From Mucilaginibacter pineti (GTDB taxonomy: Bacteria; Bacteroidota; Bacteroidia; Sphingobacteriales; Sphingobacteriaceae): a stretch of 64,000 nt of DNA. The notes under the pieces are model-generated. The model was given only the letters and a program-made list of their open reading frames with translations. It was not told the DNA's origin and did not search any database. Positions 16,623-26,828 of this stretch are shown piece after piece (the first letter of the stretch is position 1; each line of letters begins with the position of its first letter). The position numbers and the translations under genes are program-made. The DNA lies in contig NZ_FNAI01000001.1 of assembly GCF_900101875.1 (NCBI RefSeq), forward strand, positions 868,001 through 932,000, written 5' to 3'.

Positions 16623-19600
16623 ATGAAAACAATCCTTGGCCTTGATTTAGGAACTAACTCAATTGGTTGGGCACTTATTAAACAAGATTTTGAAAACAAG
16701 GAAGGATCGATTTTAGGCTTGGGAAGCCGAATAATCCCAATGTCTCAAGATATTTTAGGCGATTTCGACAAGGGGAACTCTATTTCTCAAACAGCGGAAC
16801 GAACACGGCTGAGAAGCATGAGGAGATTAAGGGAACGCCATTTGTTGCGCCGGGAAAGGTTACATAGAGTATTAAATGTACTTGGTTTTTTACCTCAGCA
16901 TTATGCAGCTAAAATTGATTTTGATAAACGCTTAGGCAAATTTTTACCTGAAACAGAAACCAAATTTGTATATGACAGTAATGGAGAATTTCTTTTTAAA
17001 AGATCTTTTGAGGAAATGCTTGCCGAGTTTAAACAGCATCAACCTGAATTATTGAATCGTAAGAACAAGAAAGGTGAAAGTGCCAAAATACAATATGATT
17101 GGACCGTTTACTATTTACGCAAAAAAGCGTTGACAAAAGAAATAGAAAAGGAAGAACTGGCCTGGTTGCTATTACACTTTAATCAGAAGCGCGGATACTA
17201 TCAGCTTCGTGGAGAGGAAACTGAAGAAAAGCCAAATAAACTGGAAGAATTTTATTCATTGAGAATAGCCCAAGTTACGGCTGATGAGCCGCAGCGTGGC
17301 AGTAATAAGATATGGTATAATATTATTTTAGAAAATGGATGGGTTTATCGCAGGGAAAGCAATCAGGCTTTGTTTGACTGGAAAGATAAAGTACGCGATT
17401 TTATTGTAACCACTGATTTGAACGAAGATGGCAGTATAAAGAAAGATAAAGAAGGTAATGAAAAACGAAGTTTTCGTTCACCAAAAGAAGATGATTGGAA
17501 ATTACTTAAAAAAAAGACAGAAAGCGAGATCGATAGATCAAAAAAAACTGTTGGTGAATTTATATATGATACGCTTTTGCAAAAACCAGATCAAAAGATA
17601 AAAGGCAAACTTATAAGGACAATTGAAAGAAAGTTTTATAAAGAAGAGTTGATCCGAATCCTGAAAAAACAAATAGAACTAAATTCAAACTTGAAAGATA
17701 CATATCTGTATAAGCAATGTGTAGAAGAACTGTACCCGCACAACTTACAACATCAATCAACTTTGCTTAGTAAGGATTTTTTGCACCTTTTTATTGAGGA
17801 TATATTATATTATCAACGGCCCTTACGCAGTCAAAAGAGCACAATAAGTAATTGCCCTTTAGAACGAAGAACTTTTATATTGGATGGCATTAAAAAAATA
17901 GAGCCTTTAAAATGTATTTCAAAATCACACCCGCTTTATCAGGAGTTTAGATTGTGGCAGTGGATAAGTAACCTGCGTATTATTAACAAAGACAATGATT
18001 GGGATGAAACCGCTAAAAACCTGGAATTAACCGGTGGCGTGGAAACCTTATTTGATTTTTTGACGCAAAGAAAAGAGATAGATCAAAAGGCCTTGCTTAA
18101 ATATTTTAAGCTAAAAGAGACAACTTACCGATGGAATTATGTGGAAGATAAAAGTTATCCATGCAATGAAACCCATACAATGATCGCAGGCCGTTTAGCA
18201 AAAGTAAAAGGTATACCGCAAGAGTTTTTAACAAAGGAAAAGGAAGAGGAATTATGGCATGTCATTTATTCGGTTACCGACAAATTGGAATATGAAAAAG
18301 CACTAAAGTCTTTTGCTGTAAAAAAAGGCCTTGACATAGAAAGCTTTTTTGATGCATTCCGAAAATTCCCACCATTCCCGGCTAATTATGGTTCATATTC
18401 AGCAAAAGCTATCAAAAAACTATTGCCATTGATGCGTATGGGGGAATATTGGGATTGGGACAAAATTGATAAGCAAACAAAAGAACGGATAGGAAAATTT
18501 ATTGACGGGGAATTTGATGAACAAATAAAAGAAAAAGTACGCGAAAAAATAGGGAAGCAGGCTTTAGTCAGCGAAAGCGATTACCAGGGGTTACCTGAGT
18601 GGCTGGCAAAATATGTGGTTTATGACCGTCATTCAGAGCATAGCGAAGCGGGTAAATGGAATACAGTTACTAATCTTGAAGAATACTTACGATTATTTAG
18701 GCAACACTCTTTAAAAAACCCGATAGTGGAGCAGGTAATGATGGAAACATTAAGAACTGTAAAAGATATATGGAATTACTATGGGAATGGCGTAGAGAAT
18801 TTTTTTGACGAGATACACATAGAACTGGGAAGGGAAATGAAAAATACCAAAAGTGATAGGGAAAGGATATCAAAACAAAACGTGATTAATGAAAATACCA
18901 ATCTTCGCGTAAAGGCTTTGCTTATTGAGCTTTTAAATGATAATGACATTGAAAACGTGCGCCCATACTCGCCGATGCAACAAGATATTTTGAAAATATA
19001 TGAAGATGCTGTTTTGAATGACAGCATTGAAATACCTGAAGATATTGAAAAGATAAGCAAACTTGCCCAGCCCACAAGTTCACAACTACAACGTTATAAA
19101 CTTTGGTTGGAGCAAAAATATCGATCGCCATATACCGGGGCAATTATTCCACTGAATAAACTTTTTACGCCTGCTTACGAAATTGAGCACATTATACCAC
19201 AAAGCCGGTATTATGATGATAGTTTTAACAACAAGGTAATCTGTGAAGCCGCGGTAAACAAGCTAAAAGATAACCAGACAGGATTGGAGTTTATCCAAAA
19301 TCATCACGGGCAAATTGTAGAGTTGGGTATGAGAGAAACAACTAAAATTTTTACAGAAGATGAGTATACCGATTTTATAAAACAACATTATGCTAAAAGC
19401 CGAGCAAAGAAAAACAATTTAATGGCTTTGGATATACCAGAGAAAATGATTGAGCGCCAATTGAACGATACTCGGTATATCAGTAAATTTATTATGCAGA
19501 CCCTATCAAACATAGTTCGTACGGAAAAAGATGATGACGGCGGTAATTCAAAAAATGTATTGGCAAGCAATGGTAAAATCACATCCGATTTAAAACGGGA

Positions 19601-21110
19601 TTGGGGCATGGATGCTATTTGGAACGACTTAATATTACCGCGATTTGAGAGGTTGAACAATATCAGTAACAGTACAAACTTTACAACTTATAATGACAGG
19701 TATCAGAAGTATTTGCCTGTGGTTCCTTTCGAATTACAGAAAGGATTTCAAAAGAAAAGGATAGATCATCGCCATCACGCAATGGATGCACTTATCATAG
19801 CTTGCGCCACACGCAGTCATATCAATTTCATGAATAATAAAAATGCCTTAGACAAAAAGAAATCTTCTGCGCAAAAACAAAATGAACGTTTTGATTTGAA
19901 GAAAATACTATGCGATAAAAAATATAATAGCAGTTCAAGTGAAAACTACGAGTGGGTATTTAAACAACCCTGGGGAACCTTTGTACCCGACGCAAAGGAA
20001 AAGCTGGAGCAAGTGATAATAAGCTTTAAACAAAACCTGCGTGTTATTAATAAAACCGTTAATCAACACGATATTTTAAAAGATGGGAAAAAGGAGTCTT
20101 TTAAACAACACAAAGGGCAAAACTGGGCAGTAAGGAAGCCTTTACATAAAGATACTGTATCAGGGTTGATTTCTTTACGAAAGAAAAAAATGGCATCTAT
20201 TTCTATCGCACTTGACACCCCTGAAAACATTGTTGATAAATTATTGAAGCATCGTATACAAAAGTTCATAGCTGAGGGTAATGATAAGAAAATGATAATT
20301 AAGCATTTTAAAGAAAATGACCACCAATTTAATGGACAAGATATTAATAAAATAGAAGTTTACCACTGGGAAAATGATAATGTTGCATCAAGAACAAGCC
20401 TTGATATATCATTTAACAAAGCAAAGATTGAAAGTATCACCGACACAGGTATTCAAAAGATTTTATTTAAGCACCTTAACCACTATAATGATAGTCCAGA
20501 AATAGCATTTACGCCCGAGGGTATTGAACAAATGAACAAGAATATCGTTGATTTGAACAATGGTAAATTACATCAACCTATACTAAAAGTGCGCACCTAC
20601 GAAGCAAGAGGAAATAAGTTTGCTGTCGGACAAACAGGTAATAAGAAATCAAAATACGTAGAAGCTGCCAAAGGCACGAATTTATTTTTTGCAATTTATG
20701 TTGACGTGAACGGGAAACGCAGTTATGAGACGGTCCCTCTAAATATCGTTATTGAACGTCAGAAGGAAGGGTTGTCATCAGTTCCAGAAACGAACGAGGC
20801 CGGGCAAAAATTATTGATGCACTTGTGTCCCAATGATTTAGTTTATTTACCGACTGAAGAAGAAGGTGAGTTTGGAATACCTCTCAATTTCGATAAATTA
20901 GACAAAGAGGCCGTAAATAGAGTATATAAAACAGTAAGTTTTTCAACTTATCAATGCTTTTTTATTAAGCATGACGTTGCAACCTCTATCGTAAATAAAA
21001 TAGAATTTTCGGCATTGAACAAAATGGAAAAATCTGTTGAAGGAAAAATGATTAAAGATTGTTGCGTTAAGCTTAAGATTGATCGATTGGGCAATATTTC
21101 ACCCGCATAA
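16623..21110 (+). CDS. cas9: CRISPR-associated endonuclease Cas9 (subtype II-C)
   Basis: This 1495-aa RNA-guided nuclease has all active-site residues: RuvC-I D8 (ILGLDLGTNSIGWA), RuvC-II E734 (IHIELGREM), RuvC-III H1052 and D1055 (HRHHAMDALI), and HNH H856 with N879 (YEIEHIIPQS, then VNKLKDN). An arginine-rich bridge helix (RTRLRSMRRLRERHLLRRERL) follows RuvC-I. The length fits the large Cas9 group of Bacteroidota. The frame is open 33 codons further upstream, to 16524, but that stretch is the tracrRNA locus; ATG 16623 places RuvC-I correctly at the N-terminus. cas9 diverges from mod-res-cas1-cas2. No clear promoter was found for it. Confidence 0.97.
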   Translation: MKTILGLDLGTNSIGWALIKQDFENKEGSILGLGSRIIPMSQDILGDFDKGNSISQTAERTRLRSMRRLRERHLLRRERLHRVLNVLGFLPQHYAAKIDFDKRLGKFLPETETKFVYDSNGEFLFKRSFEEMLAEFKQHQPELLNRKNKKGESAKIQYDWTVYYLRKKALTKEIEKEELAWLLLHFNQKRGYYQLRGEETEEKPNKLEEFYSLRIAQVTADEPQRGSNKIWYNIILENGWVYRRESNQALFDWKDKVRDFIVTTDLNEDGSIKKDKEGNEKRSFRSPKEDDWKLLKKKTESEIDRSKKTVGEFIYDTLLQKPDQKIKGKLIRTIERKFYKEELIRILKKQIELNSNLKDTYLYKQCVEELYPHNLQHQSTLLSKDFLHLFIEDILYYQRPLRSQKSTISNCPLERRTFILDGIKKIEPLKCISKSHPLYQEFRLWQWISNLRIINKDNDWDETAKNLELTGGVETLFDFLTQRKEIDQKALLKYFKLKETTYRWNYVEDKSYPCNETHTMIAGRLAKVKGIPQEFLTKEKEEELWHVIYSVTDKLEYEKALKSFAVKKGLDIESFFDAFRKFPPFPANYGSYSAKAIKKLLPLMRMGEYWDWDKIDKQTKERIGKFIDGEFDEQIKEKVREKIGKQALVSESDYQGLPEWLAKYVVYDRHSEHSEAGKWNTVTNLEEYLRLFRQHSLKNPIVEQVMMETLRTVKDIWNYYGNGVENFFDEIHIELGREMKNTKSDRERISKQNVINENTNLRVKALLIELLNDNDIENVRPYSPMQQDILKIYEDAVLNDSIEIPEDIEKISKLAQPTSSQLQRYKLWLEQKYRSPYTGAIIPLNKLFTPAYEIEHIIPQSRYYDDSFNNKVICEAAVNKLKDNQTGLEFIQNHHGQIVELGMRETTKIFTEDEYTDFIKQHYAKSRAKKNNLMALDIPEKMIERQLNDTRYISKFIMQTLSNIVRTEKDDDGGNSKNVLASNGKITSDLKRDWGMDAIWNDLILPRFERLNNISNSTNFTTYNDRYQKYLPVVPFELQKGFQKKRIDHRHHAMDALIIACATRSHINFMNNKNALDKKKSSAQKQNERFDLKKILCDKKYNSSSSENYEWVFKQPWGTFVPDAKEKLEQVIISFKQNLRVINKTVNQHDILKDGKKESFKQHKGQNWAVRKPLHKDTVSGLISLRKKKMASISIALDTPENIVDKLLKHRIQKFIAEGNDKKMIIKHFKENDHQFNGQDINKIEVYHWENDNVASRTSLDISFNKAKIESITDTGIQKILFKHLNHYNDSPEIAFTPEGIEQMNKNIVDLNNGKLHQPILKVRTYEARGNKFAVGQTGNKKSKYVEAAKGTNLFFAIYVDVNGKRSYETVPLNIVIERQKEGLSSVPETNEAGQKLLMHLCPNDLVYLPTEEEGEFGIPLNFDKLDKEAVNRVYKTVSFSTYQCFFIKHDVATSIVNKIEFSALNKMEKSVEGKMIKDCCVKLKIDRLGNISPA

Positions 21111-21450
21111 ATTAATTCTATATTCACCACATCCGCAAAGATAGCCCACCGCCGGGATAAAAAGTAAAGGCCATGCAGAGCGGGCCATTGTGTTTTTCTT
21201 TTCAGCGGTGGCCCGGCCTTGACTGTTTACCCGGCTCGCACTGTTGGTTGCTTAAGTGGTAAATATGGGATGGTGTGTTTCATCTGGCTTCGCGGCGAAA
21301 ACGGGTAATTACATTAACCTTAAAATACTCCACTTTTTAATCACAAATGAGATTAGACATTAAACTGTGTATTAATCGGCATTGATTTAAGCGCTTTTCC
21401 AATCAATATTTGCTTCATAAATTGCATCATAATTATTCTGCCGATTGTTT
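21111..21450. other. 340-bp intergenic region with GC-rich hairpin
   Basis: No gene is seen. A nested inverted repeat at 21167-21220 (AAGGCC/GGCCTT outside, GGGCCA/TGGCCC inside) sits 57 bases after cas9 and may end its transcript, although it lacks a clean T-run. The base composition here is more GC-rich than in cas9. The segment may be a remnant of backbone sequence from a larger conjugative element; that is a guess. Confidence 0.4.
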
Positions 21451-24435
21451 ATGAAAGATAACCGATTAAATCTATACAGGGCGCTATTTAAAGGTAGAGA
21501 AGATGTATTTGCGTTAAGATGGGAGAAAGGTGGCAAAAGCAGCTATATGCCAGCTTACAGTTTCGATCCGCACCGATACCGACAGCATCAAATGAAAGGC
21601 GGTACATTCCAAACCTTTGCTGAAAAAACATACCAACCACTAACAGACGACCATTTAATAAAACATCTCAAAGGCGAACAGGTTGTAGGCCTTTACCCAT
21701 TACTTCAAGATAATACATCATGGCTCATCGCGGCTGATTTTGACGAAGCAAATTGGATCGAGGAATGTAGGGCATTTATTAAAATTTGTGATAAATATGA
21801 TATCCCTGCCCACTTGGAGCGCTCCCGTTCCGGCAAAGGCGGCCACGTGTGGATATTTTTTGAAGAACCCTATGAAGCATTTCGAAGCAGGAAGATAATG
21901 ATGGCCCTGCTACAGAAAGCAGGCTTGATTTCTGTTTTCGATAAAAATTCAAGTTTCGATCGGCTTTTCCCTAACCAAGATTACCATTCAAAAAAAGGCT
22001 TAGGGAATCTTATTGCATTACCGTTAAACAAAACGAGCCTAAGTAATGGCAATAGTTGTTTCATTGATCCTGAAACCTTAGAGCCCTTTGGTGACCAGTG
22101 GATGTTTTTAAAAACGATTAATAGAATCACTATTAACCAACTCAATTACATCTACAAAGAGCAAACTGACCCCGATGAACTTTCAACAGGACTATTTCAA
22201 AAAGAGCAGTACGTAGCTGGTAAATTGGCAATAGTATTGAACAATGAAATTCATATTAGCCGCATAGGCTTACCTGCTTCAGTTGTTGGCTTTTTGAAAG
22301 AGGAACTAAACTTTCCCAACAATGAATACCAGGTAAAAAAGAATATCAATAAAAACACTTTTGGCGTAAAACGCTACTTTAAACTATTGAATGAAACACC
22401 GGATTCTATTTCAATTCCCCGTGGATTTATAGGTAGGTTATTACGGTTTTGTAAAGAGCAGCAAATTGAATATGTGCTCGAAGATCAAAGAAAGAAAACA
22501 GACTTAATAAGTTTTAAAGGCACTATTTCATTAAGGGAGTATCAATTACCCGCGCAGCATGCAGCTACTAAAAAAGATTTTGGAATTATTGTCGCTCCGC
22601 CTGGCTCTGGTAAAACGGTATTGAGTTTGGCTATTATAAAAGACAAGCAGCAACCGGCACTCATTTTAGTTCATCGCAAGCAATTGGCAGACCAATGGAT
22701 AGAACGCATAGAATCCTTCCTGGGGATTCCCAAAAAGGATATTGGACGTATTGGTCAAGGAAAGAACAAGCCCGGTAAACATATTACTGTTGCCATGATC
22801 CAAAGTATGGAAAAAGCCCTGGCAACATCTGAAAATGCAGCGTTGATGAATGCGTTTGGCACCATTATCATTGATGAGTGCCACCATGTTCCGGCGGAAA
22901 CTTATCAGCGTGTTATTGGGAAACTCAATAGCTACTATATGTACGGCCTTACCGCTACACCATTTAGAAAGTATAACGATGGCAAGTTAATATTTATTCA
23001 TTTGGGAGAAATTATCCATGAGGTTAAAGCACCGGAGGTGCAAAATCAAAATGGTACGCAGATTATCATTAGGGATACCGATCTGTTCGTACCCTTTAAT
23101 ACCAAAACAGACAAGTTCGAAACGCTATTTAAGATCTTGATCCACGATTCAGCAAGGAATCAACTCATTTTAAGTGATGTGATATCACAACTAAATGCCG
23201 GTAGAAAAGCTGTTATCATCACAGAACGGAAAGAGCATATCACTTCTCTGCAACAATATTTAAAACAAAATTACGATACCATAGCATTAAGTGGCGAAGA
23301 TTCCGACTTATCTAAAAAATCTAAATGGGCTGCTATAAATAAAGGTGACTTCCAGGTGCTGATTACAACAGGCCAGTATTTTGGCGAAGGAACGGATATT
23401 CAAAATATAGAATGCTTATTTTTAGTTTACCCGTTCGCCTTTGAAGGCAAGCTCATCCAATACATTGGCAGGGTACAACGATCAGAAGTATCGCCAATTA
23501 TTTACGATTACCGTGACCATAAGATCAGCTACCTGGAAAGGCTGTTTCAAAAGAGAAATCTGTATTATAAAAAGCTTGATCAACATAACCTAACGAGTCC
23601 AATAGATGAAAGCGAAATAGTAAGCGGTCAAATCAACGAGAAAATTGATGTGCCAATTGAACAATTAGAATTCAGGTTTGGCAGCATTGCGTTTAAACAT
23701 ATCATTGCTGACTTCAACGGTAAGGAAGTTGAATTTGAGATAGAGAATTTAAATGTCAGGCCGGAGTTTACGGTACTTAAGCCCTACTTTATCCGGTTCC
23801 TTAAAGGTACAACGGTATTAGTAAACATACGGGCTACATTGCAACACAATAGGCTGGTATTTAAATCAGCATTCTCCAACGACCTTGATAAAATAAACCG
23901 TGAAGTCATAGAAAGTGTAAAGTTCCGCTTCTTAAATAAAGAAATTATTAAAGGTATCCCGGCAGGTGAAGAAAATCTATTGGATGCCGGGCAAGTGCAA
24001 GGCGGTAGTGAACAATTGATTTATACAAATGAGGATGATCTATTTGACAACATACTGGCTCTTAAGCAGTATAAGCACCACCGCCATCTTCGTTACCTTT
24101 CCCAAAAGCATGAACGAACTATATTGAAACTTCGTTTTGTATTGGAGCCCTTTTCTTTCGTGTTTCTACTTTCCGGCAATAACCAGTACCATTTGATTTG
24201 GGAAACATTAGATACAGAAGAGGCTACTTATATATGGCATATTGATAAATCAATTTACGAACTCGAACGGAGTATAAAACAGATTGATGGACTGCTTGGA
24301 CAGATAAGAACGAAAGGGCGGCAACAATATCTCGAAACCAATCCTGAACACTTTAGTCGCATAGTACACGATTATACAGATGATCAAAAAGGGCTTATAA
24401 TTTGGAAAGACCTATTGGAAGAAAAACTGTTCTAA
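21451..24435 (+). CDS. TOTE-type primase-helicase fusion
   Basis: This 994-aa protein begins with an archaeo-eukaryotic primase-like domain: DFD at 96-98 (LIAADFDEANW) and the SRSGKGGHVWIFF motif at about 124-137 with H132. An SF2 helicase follows with APPGSGKT at 382-389, DECH at 475-478, and later motifs (LTATPFR, QYIGRVQR). The C-terminal 300 residues are of unknown fold. The architecture matches the primase-helicase of TOTE conflict systems, thought to be genome-defence or replication-conflict modules. ATG 21451 was preferred to the TTG two codons upstream. It lies downstream of cas9 in the same orientation and is the last cargo gene before the integrase. Confidence 0.8.
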   Translation: MKDNRLNLYRALFKGREDVFALRWEKGGKSSYMPAYSFDPHRYRQHQMKGGTFQTFAEKTYQPLTDDHLIKHLKGEQVVGLYPLLQDNTSWLIAADFDEANWIEECRAFIKICDKYDIPAHLERSRSGKGGHVWIFFEEPYEAFRSRKIMMALLQKAGLISVFDKNSSFDRLFPNQDYHSKKGLGNLIALPLNKTSLSNGNSCFIDPETLEPFGDQWMFLKTINRITINQLNYIYKEQTDPDELSTGLFQKEQYVAGKLAIVLNNEIHISRIGLPASVVGFLKEELNFPNNEYQVKKNINKNTFGVKRYFKLLNETPDSISIPRGFIGRLLRFCKEQQIEYVLEDQRKKTDLISFKGTISLREYQLPAQHAATKKDFGIIVAPPGSGKTVLSLAIIKDKQQPALILVHRKQLADQWIERIESFLGIPKKDIGRIGQGKNKPGKHITVAMIQSMEKALATSENAALMNAFGTIIIDECHHVPAETYQRVIGKLNSYYMYGLTATPFRKYNDGKLIFIHLGEIIHEVKAPEVQNQNGTQIIIRDTDLFVPFNTKTDKFETLFKILIHDSARNQLILSDVISQLNAGRKAVIITERKEHITSLQQYLKQNYDTIALSGEDSDLSKKSKWAAINKGDFQVLITTGQYFGEGTDIQNIECLFLVYPFAFEGKLIQYIGRVQRSEVSPIIYDYRDHKISYLERLFQKRNLYYKKLDQHNLTSPIDESEIVSGQINEKIDVPIEQLEFRFGSIAFKHIIADFNGKEVEFEIENLNVRPEFTVLKPYFIRFLKGTTVLVNIRATLQHNRLVFKSAFSNDLDKINREVIESVKFRFLNKEIIKGIPAGEENLLDAGQVQGGSEQLIYTNEDDLFDNILALKQYKHHRHLRYLSQKHERTILKLRFVLEPFSFVFLLSGNNQYHLIWETLDTEEATYIWHIDKSIYELERSIKQIDGLLGQIRTKGRQQYLETNPEHFSRIVHDYTDDQKGLIIWKDLLEEKLF

Positions 24436-24859
24436 ATCACAAGCATTATTGGCTACCTGCCCAATTGCCCCTATAAAGTTTCTTTTGCCCTTATACAACG
24501 TGTAATATGTGCCTTTTCCTGCCATCTTAACCGTAATTCCTTCTCAGTCAGTATTTGAGATCATTCTACGCAGCGCGCAAATTGGAGCAGCTATTGCGGT
24601 AAATACCCAATTGATTATACTTTATGGGAATAGGTAATAAGATATTATGACTAAAAAAAACGTGTAGTTTCTGTTTTTTTAGACAGATGGCGATGAAGAA
24701 ACCCAATAAAAATCAAGGAAAGTGTTGGACTACCGTGGGCTAAAATGAATCAAGCTTTCAGATGCAACTCTAAAAACCTGATTATCAATTGTAAAACACA
24801 GGATTAGAGCCGCTGACCTCTAGCATTCCATGCTTTTGGCAAGGAAATGTTCCTAATAA
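24436..24859. other. 424-bp intergenic region with a hairpin terminator
   Basis: No gene is supported. CTAAAAAAAAC pairs with GTTTTTTTAG at 24651-24682, an A/T-run hairpin that could stop both the helicase and the leftward integrase transcripts. A segment near 24804-24836 resembles part of a tRNA T-arm but does not fold as a tRNA. Confidence 0.45.
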
Positions 24860-26080
24860 TCAATTGGCCAATTTGAGCTTCAATAATTGCATATCCTCAC
24901 TTACTTTAGAGTCTAAAATTTTAGCGTAATGTTGCGTTGTTCTCATGTTTTTATGGCCGAGCATTTTACTTACACTTTCAATAGAGACACCATTGGCCAA
25001 AGTCACAGACGTTGCAAATGTATGCCGCGCAATATGGAATGTCAGTTCTTTATTAATTCCGCAAACGTCCGCTATCTCTTTTAAATAACTATTCATCTTT
25101 TGGTTAGATAATACAGGTAGTACCTTATCCTGATCGGCACATTCGGGGTGATTTTCGTATTTCTGAATAATTTGTAAGGCTTGCGTTAAAAGCGGTATCC
25201 GGGATGCTGTATCGGTTTTTTGCCTTGTGGTGAAGATCCATTGCTGCCCGTCTATACCCTTAATAATTTCCGAGCGTTTAAGTTGCTTAACATCTATATA
25301 GGCCAGCCCGGTATAACAACAAAAAATAAATATATCTTTCACCTGCTCAATCCGCAAACTGGAATAGGTTTTAAGAGCCATTGTTTCTAATTCCTCTTTG
25401 GTCAGGTAATCCCTCGCTACCACCTTTACTCTAGGCTTATACTTGATAAACGGGTCTTTGTCGAGCCATCCGTTATCAATACACATAAGGATGATTTTTT
25501 TAAAATTCTTCATATACTTTACGGTAGAGTTATTGGCACACTTGCGTTCCGAGCGTAAATAAAAATCGTAGGACATAATAAATTCATGGTTAACGCCTTC
25601 AATATTTATATCATCTACCTTGTATTTCCATTTAAGAAACGCCTGGGTATGCTTTAAACTGGTTTCGTAACGGTCGGCTGTACCTTTGGCATATTCCGTT
25701 CCAATCAGTGCCGCAACCTGCCTGTTATGCTCTTTAAAGATCGGTATCAGCATTTTACAGCTTTCTACATCATCTTTTTTAAGTAAAACATTTTTCAGGT
25801 TAACTGCGGTTAAGGGCAGTTTCTTTTCTATCAGGTGCCGATGAATTTCATAAACCTCGTGTTCGAGGGCTTTTAGGTAGTTGTTCAACGAGCGTACTTC
25901 CTCACTCGCGCCGTTTAGTTTCTGTCCGTTTGCATTCCATTTGTCGGGATTGACATAACGTTTAGAGGAGATCTCAATACGTTTCCCATCGACTGTAACC
26001 CGTAAATAAACAGGAGCAGTACCATTTCCAGTCATTTTTGATCGCTTCACGTAGAAGAGTAATCCAAAAGTTTTGTTCAT
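24860..26080 (-). CDS. tyrosine recombinase, integrase of the element
   Basis: This 406-aa integrase has an N-terminal arm-binding domain (APVYLRVTVDGKRIEIS), a core-binding helical domain at about 110-210, and a catalytic domain with HIAR at 349-352, H376 (LGHKN) and tyrosine Y385 (QHYAKI). The position of the first catalytic arginine reads TGLAYID (257-263) with A260, as in the IntDOT-like Bacteroidota group that lacks this arginine. It lies directly next to ssrA, the integration target, and transcribes into the element. Sites AGGTCACC upstream of its start are probable arm sites and may let it autoregulate. Confidence 0.93.
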   Translation of the reverse strand: MNKTFGLLFYVKRSKMTGNGTAPVYLRVTVDGKRIEISSKRYVNPDKWNANGQKLNGASEEVRSLNNYLKALEHEVYEIHRHLIEKKLPLTAVNLKNVLLKKDDVESCKMLIPIFKEHNRQVAALIGTEYAKGTADRYETSLKHTQAFLKWKYKVDDINIEGVNHEFIMSYDFYLRSERKCANNSTVKYMKNFKKIILMCIDNGWLDKDPFIKYKPRVKVVARDYLTKEELETMALKTYSSLRIEQVKDIFIFCCYTGLAYIDVKQLKRSEIIKGIDGQQWIFTTRQKTDTASRIPLLTQALQIIQKYENHPECADQDKVLPVLSNQKMNSYLKEIADVCGINKELTFHIARHTFATSVTLANGVSIESVSKMLGHKNMRTTQHYAKILDSKVSEDMQLLKLKLAN

Positions 26081-26181
26081 CGCTTAAGCTTTTAAAAGTT
26101 ATAAAATTAGTTCCTTTTATGCCTGCTATCAAGATGTTCAATGTTTGAACAAGCTCAATAACAGTAACTTATAAGCTTTCT

Positions 26182-26228
26182 GGTGACCTGTTGGGCCTTT
26201 AACCCTCACAGGTCACCAATAGGTCACC
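26182..26228. promoter_or_regulatory. paired integrase arm-type sites, right end
   Basis: AGGTCACC occurs at 26210-26217 and 26221-26228 in the same orientation as the pair inside the left end, plus one inverted copy GGTGACCT at 26182-26189. The cluster lies between the integrase start and attR, the expected position of arm sites. Confidence 0.55.
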
Positions 26229-26271
26229 AGAAGAATGCGATTATTTGGTTTTATTTGAATAGGCTATAAAC

Positions 26272-26307
26272 AAAAAACGCCGTAAATGATTCATTTACAG
26301 CGTTTTT
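26272..26307 (-). terminator. terminator of ssrA, supplied by the element
   Basis: A hairpin pairs AAAAACGC and GTAAATGA with TCATTTAC and GCGTTTTT. It lies 24 bases beyond the tmRNA 3' end, inside the element, so the element brought a new terminator to replace the original one now stranded at 1507-1546. Confidence 0.75.
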
Positions 26308-26328
26308 GATGTTCTTTAAAACATGCTT

Positions 26329-26344
26329 AGTGGAGCCGGAGGGA
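26329..26344. repeat. attR: right attachment-site core in ssrA 3' end
   Basis: This exact copy of AGTGGAGCCGGAGGGA covers the tmRNA acceptor-stem 3' strand and part of the T-arm. With the copy at 1551-1566 it defines an element of about 24.8 kb. The tmRNA stays intact because the repeat restores its 3' end. Confidence 0.85.
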
Positions 26345-26695
26345 TTCGAACCCTCGTCCAAACATGGTATAAGGTAAGCTTTCTACATGCTTAGCTTCTG
26401 TTTAATTGTAGGGAAAGGGAAGGTCAGTCGCTTACCTGTACCGTTTTCCTTAGGTGCTTTATCTCGCCCGCTATGCACACCTTAAGCAGGCCAGTTTCAT
26501 CTTTCGATGCCCCGGTTGCCGATCCGATGAAACGGAAAACCGGCGGGACAAAAGCTATTTAATTCTAAATTAAGCAGCTAAGGCGTAGTTATTTTCGCCA
26601 TTTGTAAGTTTGAGCGTTCTGATTAAAGCGCTAATTCACCCAACGCGCTGCATGCTTACTTACTTATCTCCATCCTGTCAATTCCGGTCGACCCC
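26331..26695 (-). ncRNA. ssrA: tmRNA
   Basis: The 365-base RNA starts GGGGTCGACC and ends CCGGCTCCA; the ends pair as a 7-bp acceptor stem (GGGGUCG with CGGCUCC). CCA is not encoded. The T-arm GGGTTCGAATCCC and the conserved AAGCATGTAG near the 3' end are present. The tag reading frame ends KLTNGENNYALAA with the stop at 26572-26570. The resume codon was not fixed. tmRNA rescues stalled ribosomes with SmpB. Its 3' end is the integration site of the element. Confidence 0.95.
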
Positions 26696-26743
26696 ATTTT
26701 TTTGAGTTCGTAATTGCCGGTAGGCATTTTGCAGTTAAGGGTA

Positions 26744-26751
26744 CAAATATA
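26744..26751 (-). promoter_or_regulatory. ssrA promoter -7 box
   Basis: The minus strand reads TATATTTG, an exact TAnnTTTG match, about 49 bases before the mature tmRNA 5' end. A short precursor leader removed by RNase P is implied. No TTTG -33 box was seen. Confidence 0.45.
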
Positions 26752-26828
26752 CGTATTAATTTTGAGTGACTTATTCATAACCGGCACATTTATTAAAAAC
26801 ATATTGGCTAATGGCCAGTTAAACTCGC

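Noticed and set aside
24790..24840. tRNA-like segment upstream of the integrase stop
   Set aside because: A T-arm-like stretch is visible, but the acceptor and D-arm are missing and the anticodon stem has only a 3-base loop.
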